Source of the DNA: Kangiella geojedonensis
Lineage (GTDB): Bacteria > Pseudomonadota > Gammaproteobacteria > Enterobacterales > Kangiellaceae
Assembly (NCBI RefSeq): GCF_000981765.1
Contig: NZ_CP010975.1
Location: 2,294,001-2,358,000 of the forward strand
Length of the DNA stretch: 64,000 bases
Direction: 5' to 3'
Position 1 is the first letter of the stretch, and the number at the start of each line of letters is the position of its first letter. The translations under genes were made by a program, and so were the position numbers. This document shows positions 8,069 through 17,384 of this stretch, in pieces. Under the pieces are notes generated by a model. The model searched no databases. It was not told the DNA's origin and saw only the letters and a program-made list of their open reading frames with translations.

Positions 8069-9922
8069 ATGATGACAATGCGATATATGAAGAACCTGAT
8101 TAAGCTACTCGCAGCTTTCACCCTGATCTTTTCAGCCAGTGTTCAAGCGACCAATACCATTGATCTTAGTGAGATCATGGGTGAACAAGAAGCGTTACTT
8201 AAAGTCGACGAAGCGTTTAAGCTAAGCGTCGATATTGTGGATGATAAAGCACTCGTCAAATTCGAGATTGCTGACGGATACTATATGTACTCTGAGCGTC
8301 TCAAGCTATCTAGCCCTGACGCCGTTTTGGGGGATGCCAATATCCCTGAAGGTAAAGAAAAAGATGATCCTTACCTAGGTTTGACACAAGTGCATTACAC
8401 TTTCCTTGAAGCTTCTGTACCAATTAAGCAATCCGATGGAGACTTTACCCTCGTAGTAGATTATCAAGGGTGTGCAGAAGACAGGTTATGCTACCCACCA
8501 ACAACAACAGAAGTTGAGCTCAATCATGCTGTAGGCGCCTCCACGACCAGCTCAAGCGCAGAAACTGTTGCGTCCGCAGGTACGAGTAAATCAACGGGTT
8601 ACGTTAGTGAACAGCAAAAGCACTCGGATCAACTGCTTAACGCCAACTTGTTCTCCAACTTTTTCTACTTCTTATTGCTTGGCATTGGACTGGCCTTTAC
8701 CCCATGCGTATTCCCGATGATGCCGATCATTTCGGGAATTATCGCGGGGCAAGGTAAAGACATTACCACACGCAAAGCATTCGGCTTGTCATTAACCTAT
8801 ACCCAAGCTATGGCGATTGTTTACACCATTTTGGGTATTGTGGTGGCGTTAGCGGGCCAGTCAATTTCTGGCTACTTCCAAAACCCCGCGGTAGTCATCT
8901 CCGCCGCCGTTATATTCGTTATATTGTCATTATCTATGTTTGGCTTTTATGAACTGCAACTGCCAGCAAGCTTACAGGCAAAACTTAGCGAACGTAGTAA
9001 TCAACAAAAAAAAGGCAGTTACGTCGGTACTGCTATCATGGGCGCGATTTCAGCACTCATAGTATCGCCTTGCGTGACGGTGCCGTTGATCGCTATATTG
9101 CTAGTCATTGCACAATCAGGCGATGTATTGCTCGGTGCTGTATCGTTGTACGGTCTCGGTGTCGGCATGGGTATTCCACTGATCGTCATTGGCGTCACAG
9201 GAGGTAAGCTATTGCCTAAAGCTGGTGCTTGGATGGATGGCATCAAAGCGACCTTTGGCGTGGCCATGCTAGGCGTGGCGCTGTACTTGATTAAACACCT
9301 GCTGCCAAGCTACTTGTACATGTATGGCTGGGGAATCCTAGCCATCGTTCCAGGCTATTACTTATTCAGCAACCAGTTACCTCGCGAAGGCTGGAGCAAG
9401 CTGTTCAAAGGACTTGGCTTAGTAACCATGATTTACGGTGTCTTGCTTTTAATCGGCGGCGCTCAAGGTCAAAAGAACTTACTGCAACCTTTAGGGCATG
9501 CAGCAGCCGTTAGCTCACCCGCGACTACCAGTAAAGACGTACAACAGTCTGGGCATTTAACTTTCCAGCGTGTTAAAACTCTAGAGGAACTGAATGCCGC
9601 AGTGGCTGAAGCTAACTCACAAGGTAAAACCGTGATGTTGGACTTCTTCGCTGAGTGGTGCGCCGCTTGTTACGAGTTTGAAGAAAAAGTGTTTACTGAT
9701 AAGACTGTGATTTCAGCATTGAGCAATACCGTTTTACTACAAGCCGATGTCACTGAAAATAACGCCAACGATATCGAGTTACTTCAAGCTTACGACGTTC
9801 TTGGCTTACCTAGCATCATGTTTTTTGATGAAGAAGGTAAGGAGTTACCGAGCTTCCGAGCCACTGGCTTTGAAGATGCAAGAGCTTTCGAGCAGAGAGT
9901 GCGTGCAGCATTTAATTTATAA
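8069..9922 (+). CDS. dsbD: thiol:disulfide interchange protein DsbD
   Basis: Moves electrons from cytoplasmic thioredoxin across the inner membrane to periplasmic DsbC/CcmG-type partners. Domain order: signal peptide (to about residue 27); N-terminal immunoglobulin-like domain with redox pair in QGCAEDRLCYPP; central eight-helix domain (about 195-465) with its two cysteines in FTPCVFPMMP and VSPCVTVPL; C-terminal thioredoxin domain with WCAAC near residue 530. At 617 residues it is slightly longer than E. coli DsbD. Starts at 8069, 8078 and 8087 are all possible; none has a strong ribosome site. A TTAAGA/TATTAT promoter-like pair lies at 8021-8050. A strong bidirectional terminator follows. 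Confidence 0.96.
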   Translation: MMTMRYMKNLIKLLAAFTLIFSASVQATNTIDLSEIMGEQEALLKVDEAFKLSVDIVDDKALVKFEIADGYYMYSERLKLSSPDAVLGDANIPEGKEKDDPYLGLTQVHYTFLEASVPIKQSDGDFTLVVDYQGCAEDRLCYPPTTTEVELNHAVGASTTSSSAETVASAGTSKSTGYVSEQQKHSDQLLNANLFSNFFYFLLLGIGLAFTPCVFPMMPIISGIIAGQGKDITTRKAFGLSLTYTQAMAIVYTILGIVVALAGQSISGYFQNPAVVISAAVIFVILSLSMFGFYELQLPASLQAKLSERSNQQKKGSYVGTAIMGAISALIVSPCVTVPLIAILLVIAQSGDVLLGAVSLYGLGVGMGIPLIVIGVTGGKLLPKAGAWMDGIKATFGVAMLGVALYLIKHLLPSYLYMYGWGILAIVPGYYLFSNQLPREGWSKLFKGLGLVTMIYGVLLLIGGAQGQKNLLQPLGHAAAVSSPATTSKDVQQSGHLTFQRVKTLEELNAAVAEANSQGKTVMLDFFAEWCAACYEFEEKVFTDKTVISALSNTVLLQADVTENNANDIELLQAYDVLGLPSIMFFDEEGKELPSFRATGFEDARAFEQRVRAAFNL

Positions 9923-9944
9923 ATTATTCGACTGCCTAACCTAC

Positions 9945-9989
9945 AAAAAAGCCCTGACGATCTCTTTCAGACATAATCAGGGCTTTTTT
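9945..9989. terminator. bidirectional terminator between dsbD and the DMT exporter gene
   Basis: AAAAAAGCCCTGA and TCAGGGCTTTTTT (13 bp perfect) around a 19-base loop, between two convergent genes, with T-runs on both strands. Confidence 0.9.
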
Positions 9990-10020
9990 AAACTCAGAGC
10001 GATAAGCTCAAGGCTTATGC

Positions 10021-11037
10021 TTATATCTTAGGGCCAGACTTCTCTTTCACATTTTGTTCAGTTTTACCTAACCGGAACCCACGTAAGATACGATTTTTAG
10101 CTCGCTCACGCATTGATTTTCGCACCACATAATGCTCGACAAAGACCGTGCTTCGAGGTTTAGTTTGCGACCAAATCACCCCCAGAAGCACCAAACCTGC
10201 GGCTATGTATTGAGTGCCATTCAACTGCTCATCCAATATTAACCAACCAAAAAATAGTGTTCCTATCGGTAATAAGTTCATCATACTGCCGACCTTGCTT
10301 GCAGGCATGGTCTTAAACGCAAAGTTATAACAAGTGAAGGCAAAAATGTTGACCCCAAACGCTAAGAAGAGAATCGCCATTATGCCTTCCGCTGAAACGT
10401 CCGTAGGGATAACCGTATCTTGTACTAATAAAAATGGTAAAAAGAATATCGTTCCCATGATCATTTGTAGCAAGGTCAAGAACACCGGTGAATAACGTTG
10501 CGACAACTTACGCGCTAATAAACAATAAGCGGCGGCGGCCGTAATTGCGCCAAACTCTAACGCATTACCCAACATAGGATTAGAAGCATGTTCGCTGCTG
10601 TCGCCACTCAGCGTTAACCACACAACACCGACAACGGCCATCAAGCAGCCCACAATTAAGCGGCTGTTGAGTTTTTCTTTAAGCAGGTAATAAGCTGCTA
10701 CTGCAACCATGATCGGCTGCAAAGAAGTGATCATGCCAGCTTCAGATGCCGTGGTATAAGTCAGCGCATAACTTTCAAAAATAAAATAAAGGCAAGGCTC
10801 ACACAGCGCTAATAATAACAGTAACCACCAGTCACCTTTTTGATACTTCTGCTTCTTCGCCATAGGGGGCAAAAAGAATATCAGTACGGCGGCAGCTAAG
10901 ATCATGCGCAAGAATACAGTAAGGATCGGGCCGAACTCTTCAATGGCGTACTTCATCGCCACAAAAGACGCCGCCCACAATACAATAGCACTGATAAGGC
11001 CAATCATTGCCAAATGCTTTTGAACGTTCTTGTACAT
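10021..11037 (-). CDS. DMT superfamily (EamA) transporter
   Basis: A 338-residue inner-membrane protein with ten predicted helices in two EamA repeats (about 10-145 and 160-295). Each repeat has the typical first-helix start (LWAASFVAMKYAIEEFGP) and an internal conserved pattern (TTASEAGMITSLQPIMVAVAAYYLLKEKL; MPASKVGSMMNLLPIGTLFFGWLILDEQL). Such proteins export amino acids or other small metabolites; the substrate is unknown. The C-terminal ~45 residues are cytoplasmic and strongly basic (RKSMRERAKNRILRGFRLGK), an extension most EamA proteins lack. Single-gene unit. Confidence 0.88.
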   Translation of the reverse strand: MYKNVQKHLAMIGLISAIVLWAASFVAMKYAIEEFGPILTVFLRMILAAAVLIFFLPPMAKKQKYQKGDWWLLLLLALCEPCLYFIFESYALTYTTASEAGMITSLQPIMVAVAAYYLLKEKLNSRLIVGCLMAVVGVVWLTLSGDSSEHASNPMLGNALEFGAITAAAAYCLLARKLSQRYSPVFLTLLQMIMGTIFFLPFLLVQDTVIPTDVSAEGIMAILFLAFGVNIFAFTCYNFAFKTMPASKVGSMMNLLPIGTLFFGWLILDEQLNGTQYIAAGLVLLGVIWSQTKPRSTVFVEHYVVRKSMRERAKNRILRGFRLGKTEQNVKEKSGPKI

Positions 11038-11151
11038 GCCGCACCCCCCATGAGGTCAATAAATAAACTGGAGGTATTCTAGATGGCTATTTTAGATAAG
11101 AAAAACGATCTTTTTTCATTGTGATGATAACTTTAGCTAATGCTTTATTAT

Positions 11152-13680
11152 TTAATCATCTACCACAGCCGAGTGAGGAAAAGTTAAAATAAAACAAGAG
11201 CCCTTCCCTACCTCACTTTCCACAGAAACGTGACCAGAAAAACGTTCCATCGCGGCTTTCACAAAGCGTAAACCCAAACCAATCCCTTTAATTTTAGCTA
11301 GTTCATGCCGCCTTATTCTCGAGAACGGCTTGAAAATCGTCTTCATCTGTTCTTCATCAATCCCTTCTCCCTGATCCCTTACCATTAAGCACACACCCTT
11401 TTCATTTTCCTCCAAACTAATATCTACCACACTATCGGCCGGAGAATATTTAATAGCATTGGTTAATAAATTTAATATCACCCTATCAAGCAAATCTTCG
11501 TTAGCGTGTAACCAAGTGTCCTCATAGTCAGTAAACTTAAACCTTAGCTTTATATTTTTATCTACCGCTAAAGGCCTAGCGACAGCTAGTGCGTTGTCGA
11601 TGCTGTTAAGAAGTTCAACAGGATACAAGGGCATTTCAATACCACTTTCAGCCCGTGATAACATTAAAAAGTGCTCCGCTAAGGATAAGCTGGACTGAGT
11701 CAAGCGCTCCACCTCAGCATTAAGTTCCTCAATCGTAAGGTTGCTGGTTTTGCTCCGGTACTGACCTAACAATGCCAATACAGAGGTCATCGGAGAGCGC
11801 AGGTCATGCGATATAAAGTCAATCATTTCTAACTGTCGCTGCTGCTCACGCTTAACAGAAGTAATATCAACAAAGTTGATGATGATAAAATCCTGGCCTT
11901 CAATGTTGTCTAACAAGGTAAAACCAAGTTTATAATATTTTTTGTTTTTGCTGATTGCCTGCACTTCACGGCCGATTCCCGTCAGCATCACTGATTTAAT
12001 TTCTTCCGCCCAGTCCGTACTCGATTGCAAACTAAGCTGCGACAGAACTTTGAAAATATCCTCGCCTTCCGTCAGCTCTAAGTATTTCTTTGCCTCTAAA
12101 TTAGCGTAGAACACTATACCTGACATATCTAACAGCATTATCCCATCGGACATTTTGTCCATGGTCTTTTCAACAAACCGGCGTAAAAAGTTGATCTTAG
12201 TGATCGCCATCTGTACCTGCGCGACCTTATCTTCAATGACGCTGCCTTTCTCTTCAGCCACCTCTTCAGTTAATGTTGACTGTTGATACAGTTTATAAAA
12301 CAGTTTCTTTTCTTCATCACTATGAGCTTCTAGCTCAACCAGCCATGGTTTATTATTAACCTCCACAGGAACGCCACGATGAAAGTCGACGATATCTCTT
12401 TCGTTATTAGACCAGCCTCGGATCAACTTAAGTCGCTTCCAGAACTGAAAGTGCTGCTCGAAGGTTGCCTGTACTGCAGGCTCAAAACTATTGCTGGCTT
12501 CGGTCTGCAGGCGCTTTACGGTACGTCTAAAGAAAGCCATATTAGTGACAACCGCTCGCCATACCCAAAGAAAATAGCCGGATAACATGACGACTGCCGG
12601 AGTCACCATGGGTAACCAACGATAGGCTCCTTGCAACAACACCCAGCTCACGAACAATAACGTAAATGCGAGAATAAATACCAGGTACACATTGTGCCGA
12701 GGCATCGAGCGCGGAATGAGCATAAATAGAATTAACACTAAAATGCCCGAAATAACACTCGATAATAGGTTATCAACCGGCCTGATTAATTGATTATTAC
12801 TTAATCCATCGTAGAGCATGGCATTAATCTCTACGCCGGACATAATTTGGCCATCACGATTCACAGGCACTGGCAAAAAGTCTGCGTTTCTTGCAGCTGT
12901 CGCAGTCACACCTACAAATACCACTCTGTCCTGTAATATGCTGGGTTCTAACTTCCCTTCCACCAAATCTGTAAAACTAATTTTTGAAAAGTAATCTTTG
13001 TTCTGCTTAAAAGGGATTAGTGCATGATGTGTCTTTTCAATTTTAGTCAAATTAAAGGAAGGTTTTTTTTCACGAGAGTCATCGAAGGGTAATTGGTACG
13101 TTTCCTCACCATTTGCAACATCCAATACTTCAGCGGCAAATGCCCGCCAATAAGGCTCGCCCAAACCTGATTTCAAATACACAGAGCGTGCAATATTATC
13201 ACTATCCAGCTCGAAGTGAACCATCCCTAGCTGGGCACTGGCTTGGTATAATTCGGGATACGGTTGTAGTTCAATTAACTGCCCATCTTGCTTCAATTCG
13301 TCAATCACTACGGGGAAGACAACGCGTCCATTTTCGGCGACGGCTTGGGTCAACGCTTTATCGCCATCGTCTTTCTCTTTATTAAACAACACGTCGTAAC
13401 CAATCGCTCTGACCTTTGCTTCGGTCAGCTTTTGGATGGCTTTGGCATGCAATTCTCGTGGCCAAGGTAACGGCCCGTACTCGCGTAAACTTTTTTCGTC
13501 CATGGCGACGATAACCACAGTCTCCGAATAATCCGGAGACTGAAGTCTCAGCATTCGATCATAAGCCAATAACTCTACAGGCTGGAAAACCTTAAAGTAG
13601 GATAGAACAAAAGTAATGACTGCCAACAGAGCGGCAAAAACAATACCACCTTTGGTGAAAAACCGACGCTTCTCAAGCAC
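11152..13680 (-). CDS. CHASE2-PAS sensor histidine kinase
   Basis: Membrane histidine kinase of 842 residues. Order: N-terminal helix (about 12-30); large extracytoplasmic CHASE2 domain (to about 295), with FQPVELLAYDRMLRLQSPDYSE and VVFVGVTATAARNADFLPVP; three helices (about 300-375); linker; PAS domain (about 505-610); HisKA with H625 in FISHDLRSPMTS; HATPase_c with N box LNLLTNAIKYSP and G boxes DQGEGID and GIGLGLRFV. The GTG start is supported by AAGG six bases upstream. It follows the FecR-type gene by 8 bases and shares an operon with the response regulator at 15397-16110, its probable partner. The CHASE2 ligand is unknown. Confidence 0.93.
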   Translation of the reverse strand: MLEKRRFFTKGGIVFAALLAVITFVLSYFKVFQPVELLAYDRMLRLQSPDYSETVVIVAMDEKSLREYGPLPWPRELHAKAIQKLTEAKVRAIGYDVLFNKEKDDGDKALTQAVAENGRVVFPVVIDELKQDGQLIELQPYPELYQASAQLGMVHFELDSDNIARSVYLKSGLGEPYWRAFAAEVLDVANGEETYQLPFDDSREKKPSFNLTKIEKTHHALIPFKQNKDYFSKISFTDLVEGKLEPSILQDRVVFVGVTATAARNADFLPVPVNRDGQIMSGVEINAMLYDGLSNNQLIRPVDNLLSSVISGILVLILFMLIPRSMPRHNVYLVFILAFTLLFVSWVLLQGAYRWLPMVTPAVVMLSGYFLWVWRAVVTNMAFFRRTVKRLQTEASNSFEPAVQATFEQHFQFWKRLKLIRGWSNNERDIVDFHRGVPVEVNNKPWLVELEAHSDEEKKLFYKLYQQSTLTEEVAEEKGSVIEDKVAQVQMAITKINFLRRFVEKTMDKMSDGIMLLDMSGIVFYANLEAKKYLELTEGEDIFKVLSQLSLQSSTDWAEEIKSVMLTGIGREVQAISKNKKYYKLGFTLLDNIEGQDFIIINFVDITSVKREQQRQLEMIDFISHDLRSPMTSVLALLGQYRSKTSNLTIEELNAEVERLTQSSLSLAEHFLMLSRAESGIEMPLYPVELLNSIDNALAVARPLAVDKNIKLRFKFTDYEDTWLHANEDLLDRVILNLLTNAIKYSPADSVVDISLEENEKGVCLMVRDQGEGIDEEQMKTIFKPFSRIRRHELAKIKGIGLGLRFVKAAMERFSGHVSVESEVGKGSCFILTFPHSAVVDD

Positions 13681-13688
13681 AAAAAACC

Positions 13689-15335
13689 TTATAACATCAA
13701 AATAAATAAAAGAACTGAACCGATACTAAATGACGTTTTGCCATTTCCTGGTTCAATAACGTTTACTTCCGTTGTTTTTGAATAACGGGCTTGGTTATAA
13801 GGCCCATTCGCTGCAACTCTAATATAGAGCTGCTGTTCTGGTAGATCATTGACCTCAACAAGATTATCGACCGTCGTACCTTCATCAACAATGCGACTAA
13901 AGTTTGCATCTGAACTGATTTGCCATTCATAACTGGTCGCCATATGCACCTGACTCCAACTCAAAGTTAGTGTCTGATCAGACTCTAACTCATCTTCCAG
14001 TGGCATCATAATCGGCGCATCTGGCAACGCAACATCAAATCTTAATGGCTCCGTAAATAAACCAAAACCGTTGTTATTACCCGCAGCAACTTTCCAATAA
14101 TAGGTTCCAGCAGGCAAACCTTCGGATAGCGGCTGTTGAGTTGCAACCAACTCTTGCTCCATAACTAAGCTACGGAACTGACGATCTTTCGCGAGTAATA
14201 GACGATACTTAGTCGCGTCACTTTTAGCTGACCATTTCAACCCGATAGGCTCACCTGTTAAATACTTCGTTGACACTTGTGTCAATTCTGGGCTCGACGG
14301 CACTGGCGAAATCGTAAAACGACGTGAGCTGTTCAAGCCCTGCAAACCATCTCGATCAACCGCTCGGACCCGAACACTGTAGTCGCCTAGTTCAACCTCA
14401 GGCAACTGCGCTTGATTGGTGTCCACCATAGCTTTATGAACCAATTTAGTCATGGCAGCATCTTCAAATAATTCTAAATAGTACTCTCTAGCACCATCGA
14501 TAGACTGCCATGTCAGTGTCACAGGATGACCTGGATACTTTGACTGAGGATTAACAAAGATTGGCGCTGGCAATAGAGCTTTGGGCTCAGCTAACGGTAA
14601 ATTGGAAGCTGTTTTGAGACCAAAACCTTCTTTCACAGAAGCTTTATTCTCATGCAGCTGCACCGACACGGTGCCTTCATCCACTTCATTAAATACAACG
14701 CCAGAATCATTCTCATCAACACGAACTCGGAACTCCGTACCGCGAACAGTCGCTACCGCTGAAGGCGTCTGCACTTCAAAGTTAGCTCCCGGACCGATTA
14801 GCGGCTTAACTCGACCTTCCGCCGAACCTTTCATCAAACGCATGCGACTATCAACCATACCGGTTTCGCCCCACTTCGTCTGAACATCAAACACTAATTC
14901 AGAATTTTCTCCGAGCAATAATTCAGAACCGTCCGCAAACGACAAAGCGACGCTAGAATCCTTTTCAGTCATCAAAATATCGTCTAACACGAGACTATGC
15001 TCAAGGCTCAGCTGTTGCTTGATCCCTCTGCGGACAAAGTGCGCAGTACCATTAATTGTCGACACCTCAACCTCTGTTGGTGCAAACTTAAGAAATTCCA
15101 TTGGAAATTTTAACGTCACACCTGGCGGGACTCGGCGATCAAACTCAACACCGTTGTACTTCTGTATTTCTTGAAATTTTAAAGGATCTTTCAAATATTT
15201 ATGGGACAAACCCCAAATTGTATCGCCTTTACGAACCGTATACAGCCAGTCTTCAGCCAGCGACTGTGGAGTCACTAGCATCACCATCAAAAAAGCCACA
15301 CAATAAAACGACAGGGAGCGCAAAGGCTTCATCAA
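13689..15335 (-). CDS. secreted LysM and FecR domain protein
   Basis: A 548-residue exported protein: signal peptide (about 1-27, ending SLAED); LysM domain (about 32-80, YTVRKGDTIWGLSHKY) that should bind peptidoglycan; FecR domain (about 108-225, with the signature QTPSAVATVRGTEFRV); then two or three fibronectin-III-like beta modules (about 260-525) with repeated YYLELFED, YRLLLAKD and YEWQISSD segments. The last 12 residues are hydrophobic (SIGSVLLFILML), suggesting a C-terminal membrane or sorting tail. In the middle of a response regulator - FecR - CHASE2 kinase operon, it probably works in the envelope as a sensor or ligand for the kinase; that is inference from context. Confidence 0.88.
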   Translation of the reverse strand: MMKPLRSLSFYCVAFLMVMLVTPQSLAEDWLYTVRKGDTIWGLSHKYLKDPLKFQEIQKYNGVEFDRRVPPGVTLKFPMEFLKFAPTEVEVSTINGTAHFVRRGIKQQLSLEHSLVLDDILMTEKDSSVALSFADGSELLLGENSELVFDVQTKWGETGMVDSRMRLMKGSAEGRVKPLIGPGANFEVQTPSAVATVRGTEFRVRVDENDSGVVFNEVDEGTVSVQLHENKASVKEGFGLKTASNLPLAEPKALLPAPIFVNPQSKYPGHPVTLTWQSIDGAREYYLELFEDAAMTKLVHKAMVDTNQAQLPEVELGDYSVRVRAVDRDGLQGLNSSRRFTISPVPSSPELTQVSTKYLTGEPIGLKWSAKSDATKYRLLLAKDRQFRSLVMEQELVATQQPLSEGLPAGTYYWKVAAGNNNGFGLFTEPLRFDVALPDAPIMMPLEDELESDQTLTLSWSQVHMATSYEWQISSDANFSRIVDEGTTVDNLVEVNDLPEQQLYIRVAANGPYNQARYSKTTEVNVIEPGNGKTSFSIGSVLLFILML

Positions 15336-15396
15336 ATCATCCTCATAAGAAAAAAGAAGTGCTCAGAGGGACTCTCTGAACCGTCAATACAACTCT

Positions 15397-16110
15397 TTAT
15401 ACAACAGCGTCTGTATCGATAAGCTCTTCCAAACGATAGCCATGTTGGTAAACCGTTTTAATTCGGTAACCACTTTCAGCACGAATATTTAACTTGCGGC
15501 GCAGTGAACTGACATGTGCATCCACTGTACGCGTACTAATTTCCGACTCAATACCCCAAATATGCTTCAACAGATATTTTCTCGAGAATAAGCGCCCCAC
15601 ATTTTTAAACAAAATGATCGCTAACTCATATTCCTTAGTGGTCAAAGTCGCAGGTTCGCCATCGACCAGAATTCTTCGATGTTGCTGATCTACCGTAAAA
15701 GGACCCACTTCAACTTGGTCATTGTCATCGAGCAAACCTGCACGACGAACCAAAGCACTAAGTCGAGCCAATAGCTCAGAACGTCTAAAAGGTTTGATCA
15801 TGTAGTCGTCAGCACCTTTTTCTAGTGCTGCAACGATATCTTGTTCCGCATCTCTATTGGTCACAAATAGGACAGGTCCGCGCCAATCCATAAATGAACG
15901 AACACGCTCAAGAGCCTCAATACCCGACATATCCGGGAGCTCCCAATCTAATATGAGCAAATCAAAATCATCCGTTTTTAATACTTCTAAAAAGGACTCT
16001 GCGTTTTGGCAATGGGTACATTCGTAACCAGAATCTTGTAAAATTGCGAGTAATGCGTCTGCTTGGGTTTGATCATCTTCAAGATAAAGCAGCTTTAAAT
16101 CTTGGGACAT
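15397..16110 (-). CDS. OmpR/PhoB family response regulator
   Basis: 237 residues: receiver domain (1-120) with acidic pocket E11-D12-D13, phosphorylation site D55 in LLILDWELPD and K106 in DDYMIKPF; winged-helix DNA-binding domain (about 130-228) with LTTKEYELAIILFKNVGRLFSRKYLL and RTVDAHVSSLRRKL. It should be phosphorylated by the CHASE2 kinase of the same operon. A 61-base gap separates it from the FecR-type gene. Targets are unknown; self-regulation from the 16111-16435 intergenic region is plausible. Confidence 0.94.
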   Translation of the reverse strand: MSQDLKLLYLEDDQTQADALLAILQDSGYECTHCQNAESFLEVLKTDDFDLLILDWELPDMSGIEALERVRSFMDWRGPVLFVTNRDAEQDIVAALEKGADDYMIKPFRRSELLARLSALVRRAGLLDDNDQVEVGPFTVDQQHRRILVDGEPATLTTKEYELAIILFKNVGRLFSRKYLLKHIWGIESEISTRTVDAHVSSLRRKLNIRAESGYRIKTVYQHGYRLEELIDTDAVV

Positions 16111-16337
16111 GATGTCTCCTTTCCAATAATTTATTATTATTCGAACTATCGAAAGCCGTTAGCTCCAATCTATTAAGCCCGTATATACTACCTTCTCTAA
16201 AGCTATCAGATTTTAAAGAAATGTAAAATGCCACTATGTACATTTAAGGTTCTCATCAAAAAAATGACGATCAAGTCCGACCAGGCTTGCAAAAAGTAGT
16301 TATTTGTTGGTAACTTACTGTAAAATGCGCGAACATT
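16111..16337. other. divergent promoter region between the response regulator and aroQ
   Basis: The 325-base gap to the aroQ start should hold promoters for both directions. A TAAAAT lies at 16321-16326, just before the hairpin at 16338-16365, but no convincing -35 is placed with it. I see no open frame and no clear operator. Confidence 0.35.
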
Positions 16338-16365
16338 AAAAAACGCCCCCTCGGGGATGTTTTTT
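16338..16365 (+). terminator. intrinsic terminator-like hairpin upstream of aroQ
   Basis: AAAAAACG-C-CCC, loop CTCG, GGG-A-TGTTTTTT: an A/T outer stem, GC core with one mismatch, and a T-run. It lies 70 bases before aroQ with no gene on the plus strand upstream, so it would end a very short leader transcript (attenuation) or block read-through. It also works in reverse toward the response regulator gene. Confidence 0.55.
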
Positions 16366-16435
16366 AGAGATGAGCGCAGTAAAAATTACAACTTAATGCT
16401 TTTTGCTGAACTTTATCATCTTTTAACAGCATTTA

Positions 16436-16891
16436 ATGACTATTATGGCAAAAATACTACTCCTACACGGCCCTAACCTTAACCTTTTGGGCCAGCGTGA
16501 AACTGACATTTACGGCGATTTAAGCTTAGATGCCATTAATAGTGCTGCAAAAAAACAGGTTAATAATGCCGATTTTGAGTTAGAAACGTTTCAAAGTAAC
16601 TCAGAGTCAGAGTTAGTAAACGCCATTCAGCAAGCAAAAGCCAATAAAGTGTCATTAATTGTTATTAACCCAGCGGCTTATACCCATACTAGCGTCGCCA
16701 TGCGTGATGCCTTGTTAGCCGTTGAGATTCCTTTTATCGAAGTGCATTTATCGAACCCACATCGCCGAGAGCCTTTTCGTCACCACTCTTACTTCAGTGA
16801 TATTGCTGAAGCTGTGGTCGCTGGTTTTGGCGCTGATAGTTATCGATATGCTCTCGATGCTGCAATTAAAACCATCACCAAGAAAACGTAG
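16436..16891 (+). CDS. aroQ: 3-dehydroquinate dehydratase, type II
   Basis: Converts 3-dehydroquinate to 3-dehydroshikimate in the shikimate pathway. The 151-residue protein has the type II signatures [15 protein letters not shown], catalytic Tyr26 in [22 protein letters not shown] and the His-containing [17 protein letters not shown]. The ATG at 16436 is used; a second in-frame ATG at 16445 is equally usable. It sits directly before accB-accC, an arrangement common in gammaproteobacteria. Confidence 0.97.
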   Translation: MTIMAKILLLHGPNLNLLGQRETDIYGDLSLDAINSAAKKQVNNADFELETFQSNSESELVNAIQQAKANKVSLIVINPAAYTHTSVAMRDALLAVEIPFIEVHLSNPHRREPFRHHSYFSDIAEAVVAGFGADSYRYALDAAIKTITKKT

Positions 16892-16900
16892 GTAGAGATT

Positions 16901-17359
16901 ATGGATTTACGCAAAATTAAAAAATTGATCGAGTTGGTAGAAGAGTCAGGCGTTGCTGAACTTGAAATCCAAGAAGGCGAAGAGTCGGTACGTATTTCTC
17001 GCTCTTCAACAGCTCCTGCTCCCGCTCCTGTTCAATACGCTGCGGCACCGCAACCACAAGTAGCACCAGCACCACAAGCGGCTGCTCCGGCTGCGGATTC
17101 TGCGCCAACTAAAGAAGAAGTCAGCGGCCATCAGGTTCGTTCACCGATGGTAGGTACTTACTACGCGGCACCATCTCCAGGCGCTAAAGACTTCGTGGAA
17201 GTTGGTCAGCAAGTTAAAGCTGGTGACGTTTTATGTATCGTTGAAGCCATGAAAATGATGAACCAAATTGAAGCTGATGTTTCAGGTACGGTTAAAGCGA
17301 TTCTGCTTTCTAATGGCGAGCCTGTCGAATACGACGAGCCAATGTTCATCATTGAGTAA
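16901..17359 (+). CDS. accB: biotin carboxyl carrier protein of acetyl-CoA carboxylase
   Basis: Carries the biotin that shuttles CO2 from AccC to the carboxyltransferase. 152 residues: N-terminal helical segment ([23 protein letters not shown]), Ala/Pro-rich flexible linker (about 38-68), and the biotinyl domain (about 78-152) with the lysine near residue 118 in VEAMKMMNQ and the thumb-like insert. GGTAGAGATT supplies the ribosome site. Middle gene of aroQ-accB-accC. Confidence 0.98.
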   Translation: MDLRKIKKLIELVEESGVAELEIQEGEESVRISRSSTAPAPAPVQYAAAPQPQVAPAPQAAAPAADSAPTKEEVSGHQVRSPMVGTYYAAPSPGAKDFVEVGQQVKAGDVLCIVEAMKMMNQIEADVSGTVKAILLSNGEPVEYDEPMFIIE

Positions 17360-17384
17360 ACTCCCTAACGAGTAGGAAATAGTT

